Shown here piece after piece: positions 22,995-34,703 of a DNA stretch of 64,000 bases. The position numbers and the translations under genes are program-made. This DNA comes from Mytilus edulis (lineage: Eukaryota > Mollusca > Bivalvia > Mytilida > Mytilidae), in assembly GCF_963676685.1 (NCBI RefSeq), contig NC_092344.1:98982749-99046748 (forward strand), given 5' to 3'. Each line of letters starts with the position of its first letter. The stretch's first letter is position 1. Below the pieces are notes generated by a model. The model was not told the DNA's origin and searched no databases. It saw nothing but the letters and a program-made list of their open reading frames with translations.

Positions 22995-25525
22995 TACAAA
23001 TTTATGTTGTGTCACATGTCCCGTCACATGATATTGTAGTCTGCCTCACGTGAATACAAGCTGAAATTTTCAGTAAGATGGATCTTCTGGACAAAGAGAG
23101 TTGCAAAGTTTCATATCATCTCTGCAAAGTTGATTAATTTTAATTAAAAATGTTCGATGAAATAAGCAAACAAAATTTGAAGAAAAAGACCTATTATAAT
23201 TAGCACAAAAGTTGTTTTTTTCAATGCATCATGTCTGGGCTGCATGTGAAAATGGAATTTGATACTGTGAGAATAGAAGAAGGTTCATAAGTAAAGACGA
23301 AAGAGTAAAATGGTTATTAAATGTACTGTAATTGTAAATACAAGATTGCAATAGTTCAGATACGTGTACTGGTAGTCTACATTAGATACATTTTATTTCT
23401 TGGTGAAATTTTATTGGCCCTGATTTGTTATGCTCATTTTATTTGGAAAACAGATTCATTAGTTTTGAGACTTGAAAAAGTTATGATCATGTAGAAAATA
23501 AAAATTACACATTCCAATAGACTATTTGCCAATTCCCGTAATTGACCCTGTAATTAGAGATCCCTCTTTCAGTTGTCTCCCTTATGAGGGAAATTAATTT
23601 TTCATTTATAATGGAGAGCTAGCAGAACCAGCAAATTTACCTATGCATAATATGAGTAATCTTTAAGGTTTTCAAATCTTTTAATTACATTAGTTTGTTG
23701 TTAATATAAATACTTTTGACATCAGAAATTATTTTTTATAAAAAATTAGTGAAACCGCTGATACATCACTTTCAATTCATCATACTTTGCATTAGCAAAA
23801 GCCAATTTTGTCCGGTTTGGAACCAGTCTACGATTGACAAAGGGAAGTAATTTGTTTAAAAAGTGTGTAATAACAGAATCAAATTGGTAATTGGCAAATG
23901 GACTATTATCTGTTAAGAAATTTGGGAATGCCTGTTTCGTTTGCTGTCTGTGATTTCTAAAGATTGATCTGTTTTAAACAAGTCTTGCATCATTAGTGTG
24001 CATATGGTGGATTTTTAAATTGTAAAATTTCATTGTAAAATTGTAAATCAAAATTGTCTTCATATATATATTGGGAGCAAACCTATCAAAGAAAACCTAT
24101 GAATGATAGTAAAGAAGTAAATCTTTTATTTCATTCAGTCCCCATGCAATTATGACTGTTCAGTTAATTTAAGTAGCCTGCTGTAGTATAAATGAAGTTT
24201 ACCTTGAGATGATTCCACTTTTACTAGTTTAGGTGATCATTTATGTACAAAAGAGTTATTTAACCAACTCATTGTACCCTGCCTTATCTTTGTTTGCATA
24301 TCATTTAAGTTTGTATGGAATTCTCATCAAGTTTGTTAGATCAACTTGTTTGTTTTGAAGCTTGTTTTCTGGACCTTTTCATATGGTTCTTTCGTGCCTA
24401 TTATATACTGGTCAGTGTTCTTTTCTGCTATGTTTGTACTGCTGTGGCTATAGCTAGGAACTTTACTTTCTTAGGTATCTAAAAAGAAGAAAACAGATTG
24501 AAATTATGATATAGACTAACATTAAATATTTTCTCTGTTATCATGGTCACTGTGTGACTATCTGGATGTGCCATCCAATCATATTACAAGATGGCCATGT
24601 AGATAACCCAACATTTTATTACAGAGATTCTTATAAACCAATACCCTTAATTCAAACTGTGTTCTGAGCAAGTGCCCTTAAAACAAAAGAGGAATCTTCC
24701 TAAAAGTTATACTACAGAAGACTTTGGACTGTGAAACAAGGGTGTGTAAACTGAATGAAATGACTGATTATATTATTACCAGCAGGTAGATCAGGGTTGT
24801 TAAATATAGGTTTTTTAATTTATTTTTCCCACCTGATCATGTATTTCTTTTCATATTTTAATCTGATTTTATAGATATTTAATACTGTACAAATATATTT
24901 CAAGTCACGCACTGAGAGGTCATTTTGTATAATCCAAAATTATCAACTTTGAAAGAAGCGTGTGGTTAGAAGAAATATTTGATTCAACAATTTGAAATTA
25001 CAAAATTAAAAAAAAAAGAATATAGCTCATGTTCTCCTTTTCAACAAACAACAAAATTTTGCAAAAGTTGATATTTCAAACCTCTATCTATTTTTTATAT
25101 AAAGGATAAGAACAACATTTAAGTCAAAAAGATGGTTAAATTTTATTGGTTGTTGATATTTTATTATGGACCAGTATTACTTTTAAAAATACTTGCCAAC
25201 CTTTGTTAATGAATGGTTGTATAATTGTGTAATTTATTGTTAATGTTTTAATTGTTGATGTGCTTAATGGTGCAAGTTGCATTGTGTACATAAGAATTTT
25301 CATGGAATGGTATATTTTTATTTAAGCAAATGATATTTTCTTTACAAAAACAGAAAAACTATGTTCATTAATATAACATGTATTTCATGTGTTCACAATA
25401 TATCAAAAAGTTTTCCATGATTGTATATAATGAGACTAGTCAAGTTATAGTTTTGTGACATAATATACATAATAGTTAATGTCATGTCTTGTAGTCTTGT
25501 TACTGTGCATATTTGAAAGACTTTA

Positions 25526-25690
25526 CAGAGGCGGATTTAGAGGGTTTTCAGGGGGCCCAGACCCCCCCCACCCTCACCCCTTTTTGTGGGAAAAATTTGG
25601 GTGATTATATAGAGAATCACTAAAGCATGACTGGAGCTGGCCCTCTCTTAGGCAGCCAGTGGGCCTCCCTTATGAAAATTTCGGGATCCT
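25526..25690. mobile_element. 'GGCGGATCC' G-tract foldback element, copy 1
   Basis: Starts AGAGGCGGATTTAGAGGG, has G- and C-tracts and the phrases GTGGGAAAAATTTGGGTGAT and GCATGACTGGAG, and ends CGGGATCC. Family members also occur at 31917-32063, 34600-34703, 47742-47805, 52215-52275, 56242-56380 and 61071-61230. Confidence 0.7.
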
Positions 25691-25917
25691 TTCCTGCTTT
25701 TTCCTTTCACAATACCAATTGCTAAAATGTTAATCAAATTGAAATTTGACTCAATTTCTACAAAGATAGAAGTTGTTGATATTTTAACTCATTGCTTGCA
25801 CAGGTTTTGTAGAGTTATTGAAAGTTTTTTTTTTTTTTTTAATTCACACCAACTAAATAATCTTGTGACCAATCTGCCCTTTTCTTTTTTTAGAAGGTTA
25901 AAGCATATATATATATG

Positions 25918-26097
25918 TACAGTGTAAACTGTGTAATCAGACCCACTGGGGGACCAGAACAAAATGTCAGATTAAGCAGGGTATCAGAATTCTCGGATTT
26001 TTCTGCAAGGATACGCTTATTTTGGGACCATGAATATGTGTGGGTTAAAGCAGGATGTTAGAATACTCAAGTGTTGGATTAGGCAGGTTACACTGTA
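25918..26097. mobile_element. 180-bp MITE with TACAGTGTAA ends
   Basis: TACAGTGTAAACTG at the left is mirrored by CAGGTTACACTGTA at the right. The interior shows repeated 'agaat(t/a)ctc' and 'ggaccagaa' phrases and has no frame. Confidence 0.7.
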
Positions 26098-26342
26098 CCT
26101 ATTATGAAACTAAGCTCTAGTCAATAATGTTAAGTGTGAAAATATTTGTAAAATTTTTGTCAATATTTTTGCACATCATAGATAATGCTAGGAATTTTTT
26201 GCCTTGAAAGAGAGATACAAACCTAGTTTTTCTATTCCAATTTGAAAGATTTGTACTGTAATACTTTTGTACATGTAGAATATTTTTCCTTTGTTTAAAT
26301 TTGTTTTAATCAAATTTCAGTTGGAAAATATTCATTAATAAA

Positions 26343-27129
26343 CCTTAAAAAAAATAAATGAACTCATTGAATAGAAATGAATAATTGTAGCATATTTTAT
26401 AGATTTATTTGAATGAAAGCAATAAATAGATAAATGTTCGATATTGAACTCTTAGTTTACAGCCTGTATAGTGTCATGATTCTTCACTATTCTTCATCAA
26501 AAGCAATAAATTAAGGGAGGTAATCCAGTAAATTTGATCTGCAAGTATACATCTTATTTCAATGTTTCTGTACCATTTCGCAGAAGAAACTATAACTTCA
26601 CTCTCAAAATTAGTTTCAGATATCAATTTTTCATTCCTTATGAATAACTTTCTTTTTAAAATCCTTCAAAGACTAACACACACGAAAACATGATTATATC
26701 TGGAGATGTTTCTCTTTAAGAAGAAACTAATTTCCTGCCTTGACGGAATGGTAGAACAATTTTCAATAATTTAAAGACAATTCAGTTGGACCCTAAATTG
26801 ATGACATTACAATATTGTTTGCTGGTTTCATTTCTTTTACTAATTTGCTTCATGTAAGCTCCATACAAAGTTCAATATTTTAATAAATTTTCAATAACTA
26901 CTAGTACTTCTACTTGAAAAATAATCACTATAATAAATTCAGAAATGTCAAATTGGTCACAGACTGAACAACTCAAAACATTGATTGTCATGAAAAACTG
27001 TTGTAATTGTGATCCCCCCCTAAAACAATCTGTGTTCATGAAATAAACAAGAGTACTATTTGATTTCTTATTGATTGAGATATGTATGTTTTCCATGTCA
27101 ATTTACATCGTGTATTGTTATGTCTTTTA
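26343..27129. other. Intergenic or convergent 3' UTR sequence
   Basis: AT-rich, without recognised repeats or frames of note. A TTTATT at 26403-26408 is a poly(A) signal in - orientation and would suit the candidate exon at 27130-27283. Confidence 0.35.
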
Positions 27130-27283
27130 TCAAATAAAACAAACAAAAGAAACAAGACTTGATTCAGTATAATATGAATATTTGTTCCCTTCCAGTACAT
27201 TGAATGGAGCACTATCTGATGATCTTGCCCTGGCAGTTGGTGTTTCATGATTCTGATTTTTTCCTCCTGTCTTATACCTTTGC
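27130..27283 (-). CDS. Candidate terminal exon of an unrecognised gene (partial)
   Basis: On the - strand an acceptor (ACTTACAG) precedes a frame of 50 codons ending in TGA at 27132-27130. The composition is polar and typical of an unstructured C-terminus: it includes R-Y-K-T-G-G-K-N-Q-N-H-E-T-P-T-A-R and S-S-D-S-A-P-F-N-V-L-E-G. A second - frame is also open here (70 codons, 27248-27036), so the choice of frame is uncertain. No upstream exon was identified to the right. It may equally be chance. Confidence 0.25.
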
Positions 27284-27439
27284 CTGTAAGTCTTATCTCA
27301 TTGAATGTGTTACATGTACACTTTAAAAGTTCTATGCTACCTCATAGTAAAGTGCATGTTATAAAAAAATCAAGAAATAATTGATGCCAGCTATACTTTA
27401 TTGTAGTTTTAACATGGATAGGCATTATATTCGTGATTA

Positions 27440-27930
27440 TTTTTGCCAGAGCGATAGCGAGGGTCAATCCATTTTATCAGAAATATGAAACAATTTTGTC
27501 ATTTTAGTACAACAGTAATAATAACCTATACTTTATTTTATATTTTATCGTCGGAACACATGTTTCAATGAAATTATTATATACAATGACATGCCTTTTT
27601 AACGGGAGAGATGAAACGTGTTTTTCAGAGGGAGGGGTTTTGAAATTAGAACAGCCAACATGAACGTTGTGGTATCTAGGTCAAATATGTCAATTACGAA
27701 TTGTAACACATTGTTGCCATTGTAAAAGTATTAGTAACAAAATGTGTATCATTTTAGTGTTTGAAAGTGTTTTAATTTAAGGAAATACATTAAATGCATA
27801 CTAATTTGACGAAATTCATTTTTCTGCAGTAATCAATATACGCATGTGCAAACTAATTTTATTGGATAATAAAGTATGGTTTCTTTACAAAGCTAAAGAA
27901 GCACGTCATATTAGAATAATAATTTAATTC
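27440..27930. repeat. Fragment related to the 33.4-34.2 kb element
   Basis: Shares ACAAAGCTAAAGAAGCACGTCATATTAGAAT-type right end (27890-27920 and 34215-34247) and a GAGCGATAGCGAGGG phrase similar to GAGCGTTAGCGAGGG at 33391-33405. No frame. Confidence 0.45.
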
Positions 27931-28177
27931 CAGAAAAACATTAAGCAATAGAAATATTAAAGCAACCCCTTCTCCTTTACATTTTCATCAGTTGTATACA
28001 CCCAATATCATATATTGTAGAAAGTTCTACCGCATCAACAAAAAATCTACTGATAGAAAATTTACCAGGCGTTTATTGTATAGGCATATAGGTACTATTC
28101 ATGAATGGGTTATGATTTCTCTGCGAAATATATGTAGGTAAGGATTTCACAATTATTTAATATATGAATGGGGTGGG

Positions 28178-28560
28178 TTTTTTGTCGAGCCTGCGACTTG
28201 TTGCAGAAAGCTCGACATAGCGTCGGCGGCTACGGTGGTGTTAGCTAATTCTTAAAAGCTCTATATTTTAAAAGGTGGAAGACCTAGATGCTTTATACTT
28301 CGTATATAGATGCCTCATGTGACGAAGTTTCCGTCAGTCACAAGTCAAATGTCCTTTTCATGGTTCAGTGACTACTTGAAAAAAAAGTTAAGATTTTTTG
28401 TAATGTTAAATTCTCTATTAACTATTTTTGGTATGTGCATACCTTGCAAGGTTCTCCTGCCTGTCAGACAGTTTTCACTTGACCTCAACCTCATTTCATG
28501 GATCAGTGAACAAGGTTAAGTTTTGGTGATCAAGTCCATTTCTCAGATACTATAAGCAAT
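28178..28560 (+). repeat. 'GTCGAGCCTGCGACTT' repeat family, 5' part
   Basis: Starts GTCGAGCCTGCGACTTGTTG with a small internal inverted repeat (GCAGAAAGCTCGACA), then GGTGGAAGACCTAGATGCTT and CTTGCAAGGTTCTCCTGCCT. The longer composite copy is at 47009-49215, where the same phrases occur in order. Confidence 0.7.
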
Positions 28561-29490
28561 GGATGATTTCCGGATAATAACTTTAAGTATAAGTAAATAG
28601 AAATCAATAAAATTTTAACACAATGATTATTACCACAAAAGGAAGGTTTGGATTGATTTTGGGGGTTATGGTCCCATCGGTTTAGGAATCAGGGACCCAA
28701 AGGGACCCAAAACATACATTTATCTAGTTTCAGGACAATTATAAGTTGTTGATAAGTATTTCAATTACTCTGAAATTGTACCGCAATGTTCATACCATTA
28801 AGTAGGTTAGAAGGTTGAGATTTATTTTAAGGTACTAGTATAGGGGGCAAACAGTCTAGGAATTTAGGACCAAAAAGGGGCCAAAAACAAGTATTTTTGA
28901 AGTTCAGGACATTAACTTATTTTTAACTGTATGGATCTCTCTAACATTGTACCACAAGATTCCATATAATGAAGGGAAGGTTTGGTGTCAGTTTGGGGTT
29001 AATATCCCTGAACATTTAGGAATAAGGGGCCAAAAAGAAGCATTTTTTTTTGGAAAAAAAAGTGTTTCCAGTTTTTGGAGAAAAAAAATAATTTGTTTTT
29101 AACCCTGAGAAAAAAAAATTGTTTGTTTCACCCTCAGCTGCTTCTATATGTAATGCAAAAATAGAAAGTAAAAATGTTTTCTACTTGTCGCCAAAAAAAA
29201 TAGATTGTTTTTCACTGAAGGCAAAAAAAAAGTTTGTCCGGAAAAAAAATCCATAGCCTCCCCCCCGACCTCCAGAAAATGAAATGGTTGCTGCCTAAAT
29301 GTATAAATCTCTTTGAAATTATACCACAAGTTTCCATACTACAAAGGGGTGGTTATAGCGGTAATGGATCAAATCATTAAGCAATTAGGGGCAAAAAAGG
29401 GGGGAACAAGGGTTTTCCTGGTTAAAGGACAATTTAGAGAATTTAAAAAGCAGTTTAAGGGAGGTAATCCAATTCCAATAAAAATTTAAA
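28561..29490 (+). repeat. Degenerate tandem repeat, ~190-bp period, with 'GGAATTTAGG…CAAAAAGGGGCC' phrases
   Basis: About four diverged units each contain an AAGGAAGGTTTGG-like start, a 'ttaggaat…ggggccaaaa' middle and a 'gaaattgtaccacaa' end (near 28630, 28810, 28975 and 29340). A/T- and T-tract-rich filler interrupts the third and fourth (29045-29290). Confidence 0.6.
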
Positions 29491-29499
29491 TAATACTTT

Positions 29500-31430
29500 T
29501 ATATATATGTTTGATTACTTGATTACCTCCCTTATACTGCTTGAAAATTATGTTGAAGGAAGTGATAATTGTCTTGCTGTAAATTTATTTTTATCAGTTA
29601 TTGTTAATTAATAATCATTTTAACCATGACTGTAAGTTATTTTATATTTTAATACTTTATGTTGTAATTAAATGAGTACTTATTGTTGCCAACTTAATTA
29701 GAAATTGAATTGAGATTATTTTTGAATAAGGGATTTGGGGAGGTGAAAAAAAAATGGGTAGGGGTGAGGGGTAAAATTTTTCTCATTTCAGATTTCAGAA
29801 ATTAAAAAGAATTTTTCTTCAAACATTTTTTGGAAAGATTGGAACTTGTTCTAAATCTTTCCTTAGGCACTGGCCTCCCTAACAACACGACAGGTTAGCT
29901 ACTATTACTGCATGTATTCACACTGAAATATAGTTCCCTGTAGTTCTCATGTATGTGCACATAATACATATAAACTGTGAAAAATGGGTATATTTTTGAA
30001 GCAGTTCATTCAAGAATGTATGTATTATAATTAAGGTGTGTTGATGTGCAGGCTTTTTTAAACGCATTTTGATTAGGTAATTGAGTATGGATACAATAAT
30101 AGTATGATTGACAACTGTCATTATCACCAAACAATCAGGGACAAGGTGGACCTTAAATCACAATGCCCCACCTCCTAAACTGTCAATCAAATTGACCACA
30201 TTACTTATCAACATCAGTGTTACATAATTATACAGACCCAATATACATTTCAATGCACAAGTATTTGACCTCATAATTGAATACACAAATGTACATATTA
30301 GATGTTTGATATATAAGGATGATAGATTTATTTATTGCCTATTACTTTTGATCTACATTACATAAAGTGATTCTGTAAATTATGTCTGAAAGATAAATGA
30401 TTAATTAAGGATTAACACCTTCTTAAAAAGGTATTCAAGTAAGGCCTATATTATATATAGTATAATTTACTTGATAAATTTCCAATAATTCAACAATTTA
30501 TGATGGTTCACTTTTTTATTATCAGAAATTGGCTTGAAACAGTTTTTAAATTTTAGAACTTTTAATTATAATCAACCATTTTTTATTTATTTATTCCCCA
30601 TCAATCATTATGTCTATTTTATTTCTTTGAATTTTAATAAGAATTTAAGTGAATATATATTTTTGCTATCAAAACAAATCTGCATTTCAATAAAATAAGT
30701 TTTTTAAATTTGTTTACATTGAAAAAGTAAATTTTCAATGCCCTGTGCTGAATAAATACTTTATAACTTGATCAAAATGCACTCTACAACTCTAAATTTT
30801 CAATGTCATATATTATAACCTATGTTTCAACTAACAAAATGCCCCAAAACAACATTTTTAGATTATTTTTGTTGACACTTTAAAGTTCTTAGCTGTTTGT
30901 CTAGAACTTATGTCTTACAAGGAATTGGTAACATTTACTAGAAGAATTTTTTATTTGCAATTTTTTTTTAATTTTTTTAAACGTGTTCAAAGCAGGCAAC
31001 AATATTTGGATAAGATATAAACTGCAGTTTGAATAAAATTGTGAAAATTAAGAGACCCATATTATTTAATTTGAGCTCATTTTATCTTCATACTGGAAAA
31101 GCACTTTTATTCCTGCTAGAGACCTGCTGTTTATGCCATTTTCAGCAATACTGTTTTTATAATGTTCTTTTGTCCCCACCATACCTTAATATGAAATAAT
31201 TCAAACTACTCTTCCAATCTTTCCACAGGTGCCATCCAGCACTTTGATTTTTTAGTGGATTTATATTCAACAACATAGTGTATTGCGCAAAAGCAAAAAA
31301 AAATTTTTTAAGTTCATTAGACCACATTCATTCTGTGTCAGAAATCTTTGCTGTGTCAACTATTTAATCACAATCCAAACTTAGAGCTGTATCAAGCTTG
31401 AATGTTGTGTCCATACTTGACCCAACTGTT
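29500..31430. other. Intergenic, nothing clear
   Basis: AT-rich sequence with only a short 'ATGAGACA'-family-like fragment (30090-30170). I see no frame, RNA gene or element boundary. Confidence 0.4.
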
Positions 31431-31735
31431 CAGGGTTCAACCTCTGCGGTCGTATAAAGCTGAGCCTGCGGAGCATCTGGTTGTGTTTTGGTCTGTTTTT
31501 CTTAAACTATAAGCAATAGGTCAACTATATTTGTTGTATGGAAGAATTGTTAGCTGTATATGTCTTCCTGTCATGGTTCATCTGACCTTGACCTCATTTT
31601 CATAATTCATTGGTCAATTTTTAGTTTTCTTGGTTAATGTTCAGTTTATTTGACAGTTGTAATAAAGCTTTATATTTAGGACTATCATCATAATATCAAT
31701 AATTAGTAAAGAAGGTGAGACATTTCAGCGTACCC
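31430..31735 (+). repeat. 'GTCGAGCCTGCG' repeat family, 3' part
   Basis: Contains ATAAGCAATAGGTCAACTAT, CATCTGACCTTGACCTCATT and ends GAAGGTGAGACATTTCAGCG, matching the end of the composite copy near 48970-49045. Confidence 0.65.
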
Positions 31736-31916
31736 TGTACCCAAAATCCATTGTTAAGAAAACATCAGATGAAGCCAACCAAAGCCAAGATTGACACTGT
31801 TTTTGGTGGAGTAACAATCTGCCGAACTCTATCACCCTCTAAAAATTGTCCTATTTGTACTTTGTTCTTGCATAATTCATATTTAAGGTATTTAATTTCA
31901 AGAATAGGCATATATG

Positions 31917-32063
31917 CAGGGGCGGATCCAGCCATTTTAAAAAGGGGGGGTTCCTAACCCAGGACAAAGGGGGGGTTCCAATTACATGTCCCCATTCAAA
32001 TGCATTGATCGTCCAAAAAAAAGGGGGGTTCCAACCCCCAGAACCCCCCCTCTGGATCCACGC
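31917..32063. mobile_element. 'GGCGGATCC' G-tract foldback, copy 2
   Basis: Opens GCAGGGGCGGATCCAGCC and closes CTCTGGATCCACGCGTG, with three G7-8 tracts and a C7 tract between. The ends are imperfect inverted repeats around GGATCCA. Confidence 0.75.
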
Positions 32064-32081
32064 GTGTATATGTATAAATAT

Positions 32082-32244
32082 AGATTCTTACATTGATACC
32101 AGTGGATTATCGGATTTATCCAATCAAGATAGTTAAATTATCAATTTTAAAGTTCGAGCCGCCTCGGCGAGTACTTTAAAATTTATAATTTAACTATCGA
32201 GATTGGATAAATCCGATAATCCATGAGTAACTATGTAAGAATCT
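32082..32244. repeat. 163-bp palindromic element
   Basis: The arms pair from AGATTCTTACAT at the left to ATGTAAGAATCT at the right. They include TGGATTATCGGATTTATCCA with its complement, around a central CGAGCCGCCTCGGCGAG. Arm length is about 72 bases with a few mismatches. Confidence 0.85.
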
Positions 32245-33006
32245 GTTTCTCTAATGATTAAAAAGACATTTTCTTTTTTTGTTTACCGAAAATCCCCTTC
32301 GAGTGCCTTTCACATTGCACGAAGTTGTCAATTTCATTAACACCTGTTATCATATTTTGGTTCATCCAGTCAGCCAAAAAGGTCATGACCCTGAAAATCA
32401 TCCAATGATCTTTTGAGATCACCAGCAACCACACGTTGATTAAATTTTTTTATACAATGGGTTCGAAAAGGGATAAATTTCCATAGAATTAGAGAAATGG
32501 ATTTTATACAACTATGGTCTAGGTGTCCTAGGTGGAGCTGTTTGGTGCATATACACAATGCCAAATGAATTCGAAATTACCTTAATAAGTATAGTTTGTA
32601 TTTTATACAAGTTTATCTACATATAATTTAACTTGCGGGCTGGCATCTTTCATTTAAAAATAATTAATTGTATGAAATTAATAAATTTAAGTATCAATAT
32701 TTATAATTTACTATTGTGTCCATGTGTCCTGAGCTACAAAATGTGCATGCATCTTAATATTGAATACTTACAGGCTCTCGGCTATGAGTTATTCAATTTA
32801 ATACAACTGAAAGTTCTGTCATTATTGTCAATAACAATGTCCCACAGGCACTGAGACAAGTGCCTGTGAATATTCCATGGCAATGGACATTATTTAAAAT
32901 AATACGAAAATTCTATGAACAATAGTCTTGGTGGATCCTTTTTCACAGGACACTGTTATGTCTCACACTTGCAGTAATAGTTGCTAAATCATGTTACACT
33001 TTATAG

Positions 33007-33072
33007 GCAGTGGTACTCCAGAAAGTGGAGGAAAGAATAAAGAAGATATATGATGAAGGAGATACCATTTGA
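33007..33072 (+). CDS. Candidate terminal exon, ended inside a MITE (partial)
   Basis: An acceptor-like CTTTATAG is followed by 21 codons (A-V-V-L-Q-K-V-E-E-R-I-K-K-I-Y-D-E-G-D-T-I) and TGA. The peptide is charged and helical in character. The last codons come from the MITE that starts at 33065. No upstream exons were found, so this may be chance. Confidence 0.25.
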   Translation, partial: AVVLQKVEERIKKIYDEGDTI

Positions 33073-33207
33073 TATTTAGGGGGCTAGAATGAAAAAAATG
33101 TCTTGCATTTTTAATTTTTTTAGTTGTAATTTCTGACCTGCATTTTAATTTTTACTCTACTTGGTCCTGTCCTTTTTAATAGTTCGTTCCCCCTAAAAAT
33201 CAAATGG
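33065..33207. mobile_element. 143-bp TA-flanked MITE
   Basis: CCATTTGATATTTAGGGGG at the left and CCCCCTAAAAATCAAATGG at the right form a ~19-bp inverted repeat. TA flanks both sides (33063-33064 and 33208-33209), as for Tc1/mariner-type elements. No frame. Confidence 0.85.
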
Positions 33208-33315
33208 TAGTCTAGTTTCCTAAAGTTCAAATAGGTTCGAATATCAATAATATTTTCACAGCATATACTCATTGGTTTCCCTCCCCGTACTTATACCTCT
33301 CCTGTTTTCATTTAA

Positions 33316-33477
33316 GAAATAATTCATGGAAGCCATAGATTGTTGGAAATTTACACATGGCCTGGGCCGTGATATTCGAATTTTATCCTGAGCGTTAGCG
33401 AGGGATAAAATTAACGAATATCACGGCCCAGGCCATGTGTAAATTTCCAACAATCTATGGCTTCCATGAATTATTTC
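33316..33477. repeat. 162-bp long palindrome
   Basis: GAAATAATTCATGGAAGCCA on the left is exactly mirrored on the right. The arms (about 63 bases) are almost perfect, through ACACATGGCCTGGGCCGTGA, with a short GAGCGTTAGCGAGGG-containing loop. Such a perfect hairpin indicates recent origin or maintenance by mobility. Confidence 0.9.
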
Positions 33478-34250
33478 GATTCTAATAGGACAAATACGGT
33501 CATTAAAAAACATAAGCGAGGGAGGGTATGCTGTGTTTGTGGCTGTTCTTTTTTACTCCCTGTTAGATAAAGCTCAAATATCTTTATAAATATGTAGCTT
33601 GCGAAGTTTATTTGAATAACTGCTAGAAAAAATTGTTTTAATTCTTTAAATTCTCAAACCCAACATTTGCCATTTTTAATTTACATGTTTTTCTCGTAAG
33701 CTTCCGTCAAATCCAAAGTCAACATTTTGTAACTAAGGAGCCGCCATGTTTACTTGCTGAAATGAGTAAATATGCGAAAAATGCAATAGAATAGAAAATA
33801 AAACAAAACCTACCTCAAAAATTAGTTTTAATACAATAGCATACGAATTCCGATGGTTCACGTAACAGAAAACATTCAACTTTAGCGGTTTCATTTGTAT
33901 GACGTCATGTTTTGAAATGACTTAAACGCGCCAAAAAGATTAATAGACTTTCGCGGAATTTTATTTTATTTTTATTTTGTTGATTTCCCCGAGCTCTTGT
34001 GCATTACTTCCTTTTATTATGCATACGAATAAGAATAAAAGTTATTTTGTCTTTTTTTAATTGCACTTTTTAAAACAATAAAATCGGCAAAGGGCCTGCA
34101 AATAGGTTCCAATACATGTAGATTTACGTGGGAAGTATATTGTAACAGCCATTACTATGTATATCTCTGAGTCTGCGCTAAGTATATTTTATCGAGAATT
34201 TTATCACAGTGTTGTTCACAAAGCTAAAGAAGCACGTCATATTAGAATTG
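33478..34250. mobile_element. Possible MITE between ATTCTAATA ends
   Basis: ATTCTAATAGGAC at 33479-33491 and GTCATATTAGAAT near 34235-34247 form a short inverted repeat around about 770 bp of AT-rich DNA without a frame. The right end recurs at 27890-27920. Confidence 0.35.
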
Positions 34251-34257
34251 TTAATAG

Positions 34258-34330
34258 ACTGTTAGTCTCGATAACCCAGACGCATATTTAAATATAGCGT
34301 CTGGGGTGATTAACCGGACTGGTCAGATAT
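34258..34330. repeat. Hairpin with CCAGACGC/GCGTCTGG arms, copy 1
   Basis: TTAGTCTCGATAACCCAGACGC is followed by a short AT loop and GCGTCTGGGGTGATTAACC. A related hairpin lies in the opposite sense at 37870-37930 (CATCCAGACGC … GCGGCTGGATGATCGAGACTAA). They could be single foldbacks or the two ends of one 3.7-kb unit. Confidence 0.6.
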
Positions 34331-34599
34331 TTATAGGGGGCGTAACAAATAATTAAATATAGAACATATCTATAAATAGCACTTCCGTTATCCCCATTAT
34401 ATCTAAAAAAATAATAATAACAACAGTAAACAGTGTAACGTTACATGTATATGTGACTATTAAAACTGACAATCTTGTAGCTGATCCTATGTTGCCCAAC
34501 TTGCAGATGGGCAATTTTAAAAGAACGATAAAAAACTAATTAGCGGCGATCTTTTTTTCTGAATTTTTGTCACATGTAAAAAAAAAATTAAAGACATGA

Positions 34600-34703
34600 T
34601 TTTTTTTCGTGGGAAAAATTTGGTTGATTATATCATATAAGGAAACACTGTAGCATGACTGTATAGTGCCCTCCTTATAACAAGTTCTGGATCCGCCACT
34701 GGT
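34600..34703. mobile_element. 'GGCGGATCC' foldback, copy 3 (right half)
   Basis: Has GTGGGAAAAATTTGGTTGAT, GTAGCATGACTGTA and ends TTCTGGATCCGCCACTGG. The left half is missing or too diverged. Confidence 0.65.

Larger units (their letters stand above)
22995..26342 (+). other. Probable 3' UTR of DENND6, with poly(A) signal at its end
   Basis: No coding frame follows the stop at 22992-22994. AATAAA at 26337-26342 is a good candidate end; an earlier AATAAA at 23497-23502 would give a 0.5-kb UTR. The long version contains two mobile fragments (25526-25690 and 25918-26097). Which end is used cannot be decided from sequence. Confidence 0.5.
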
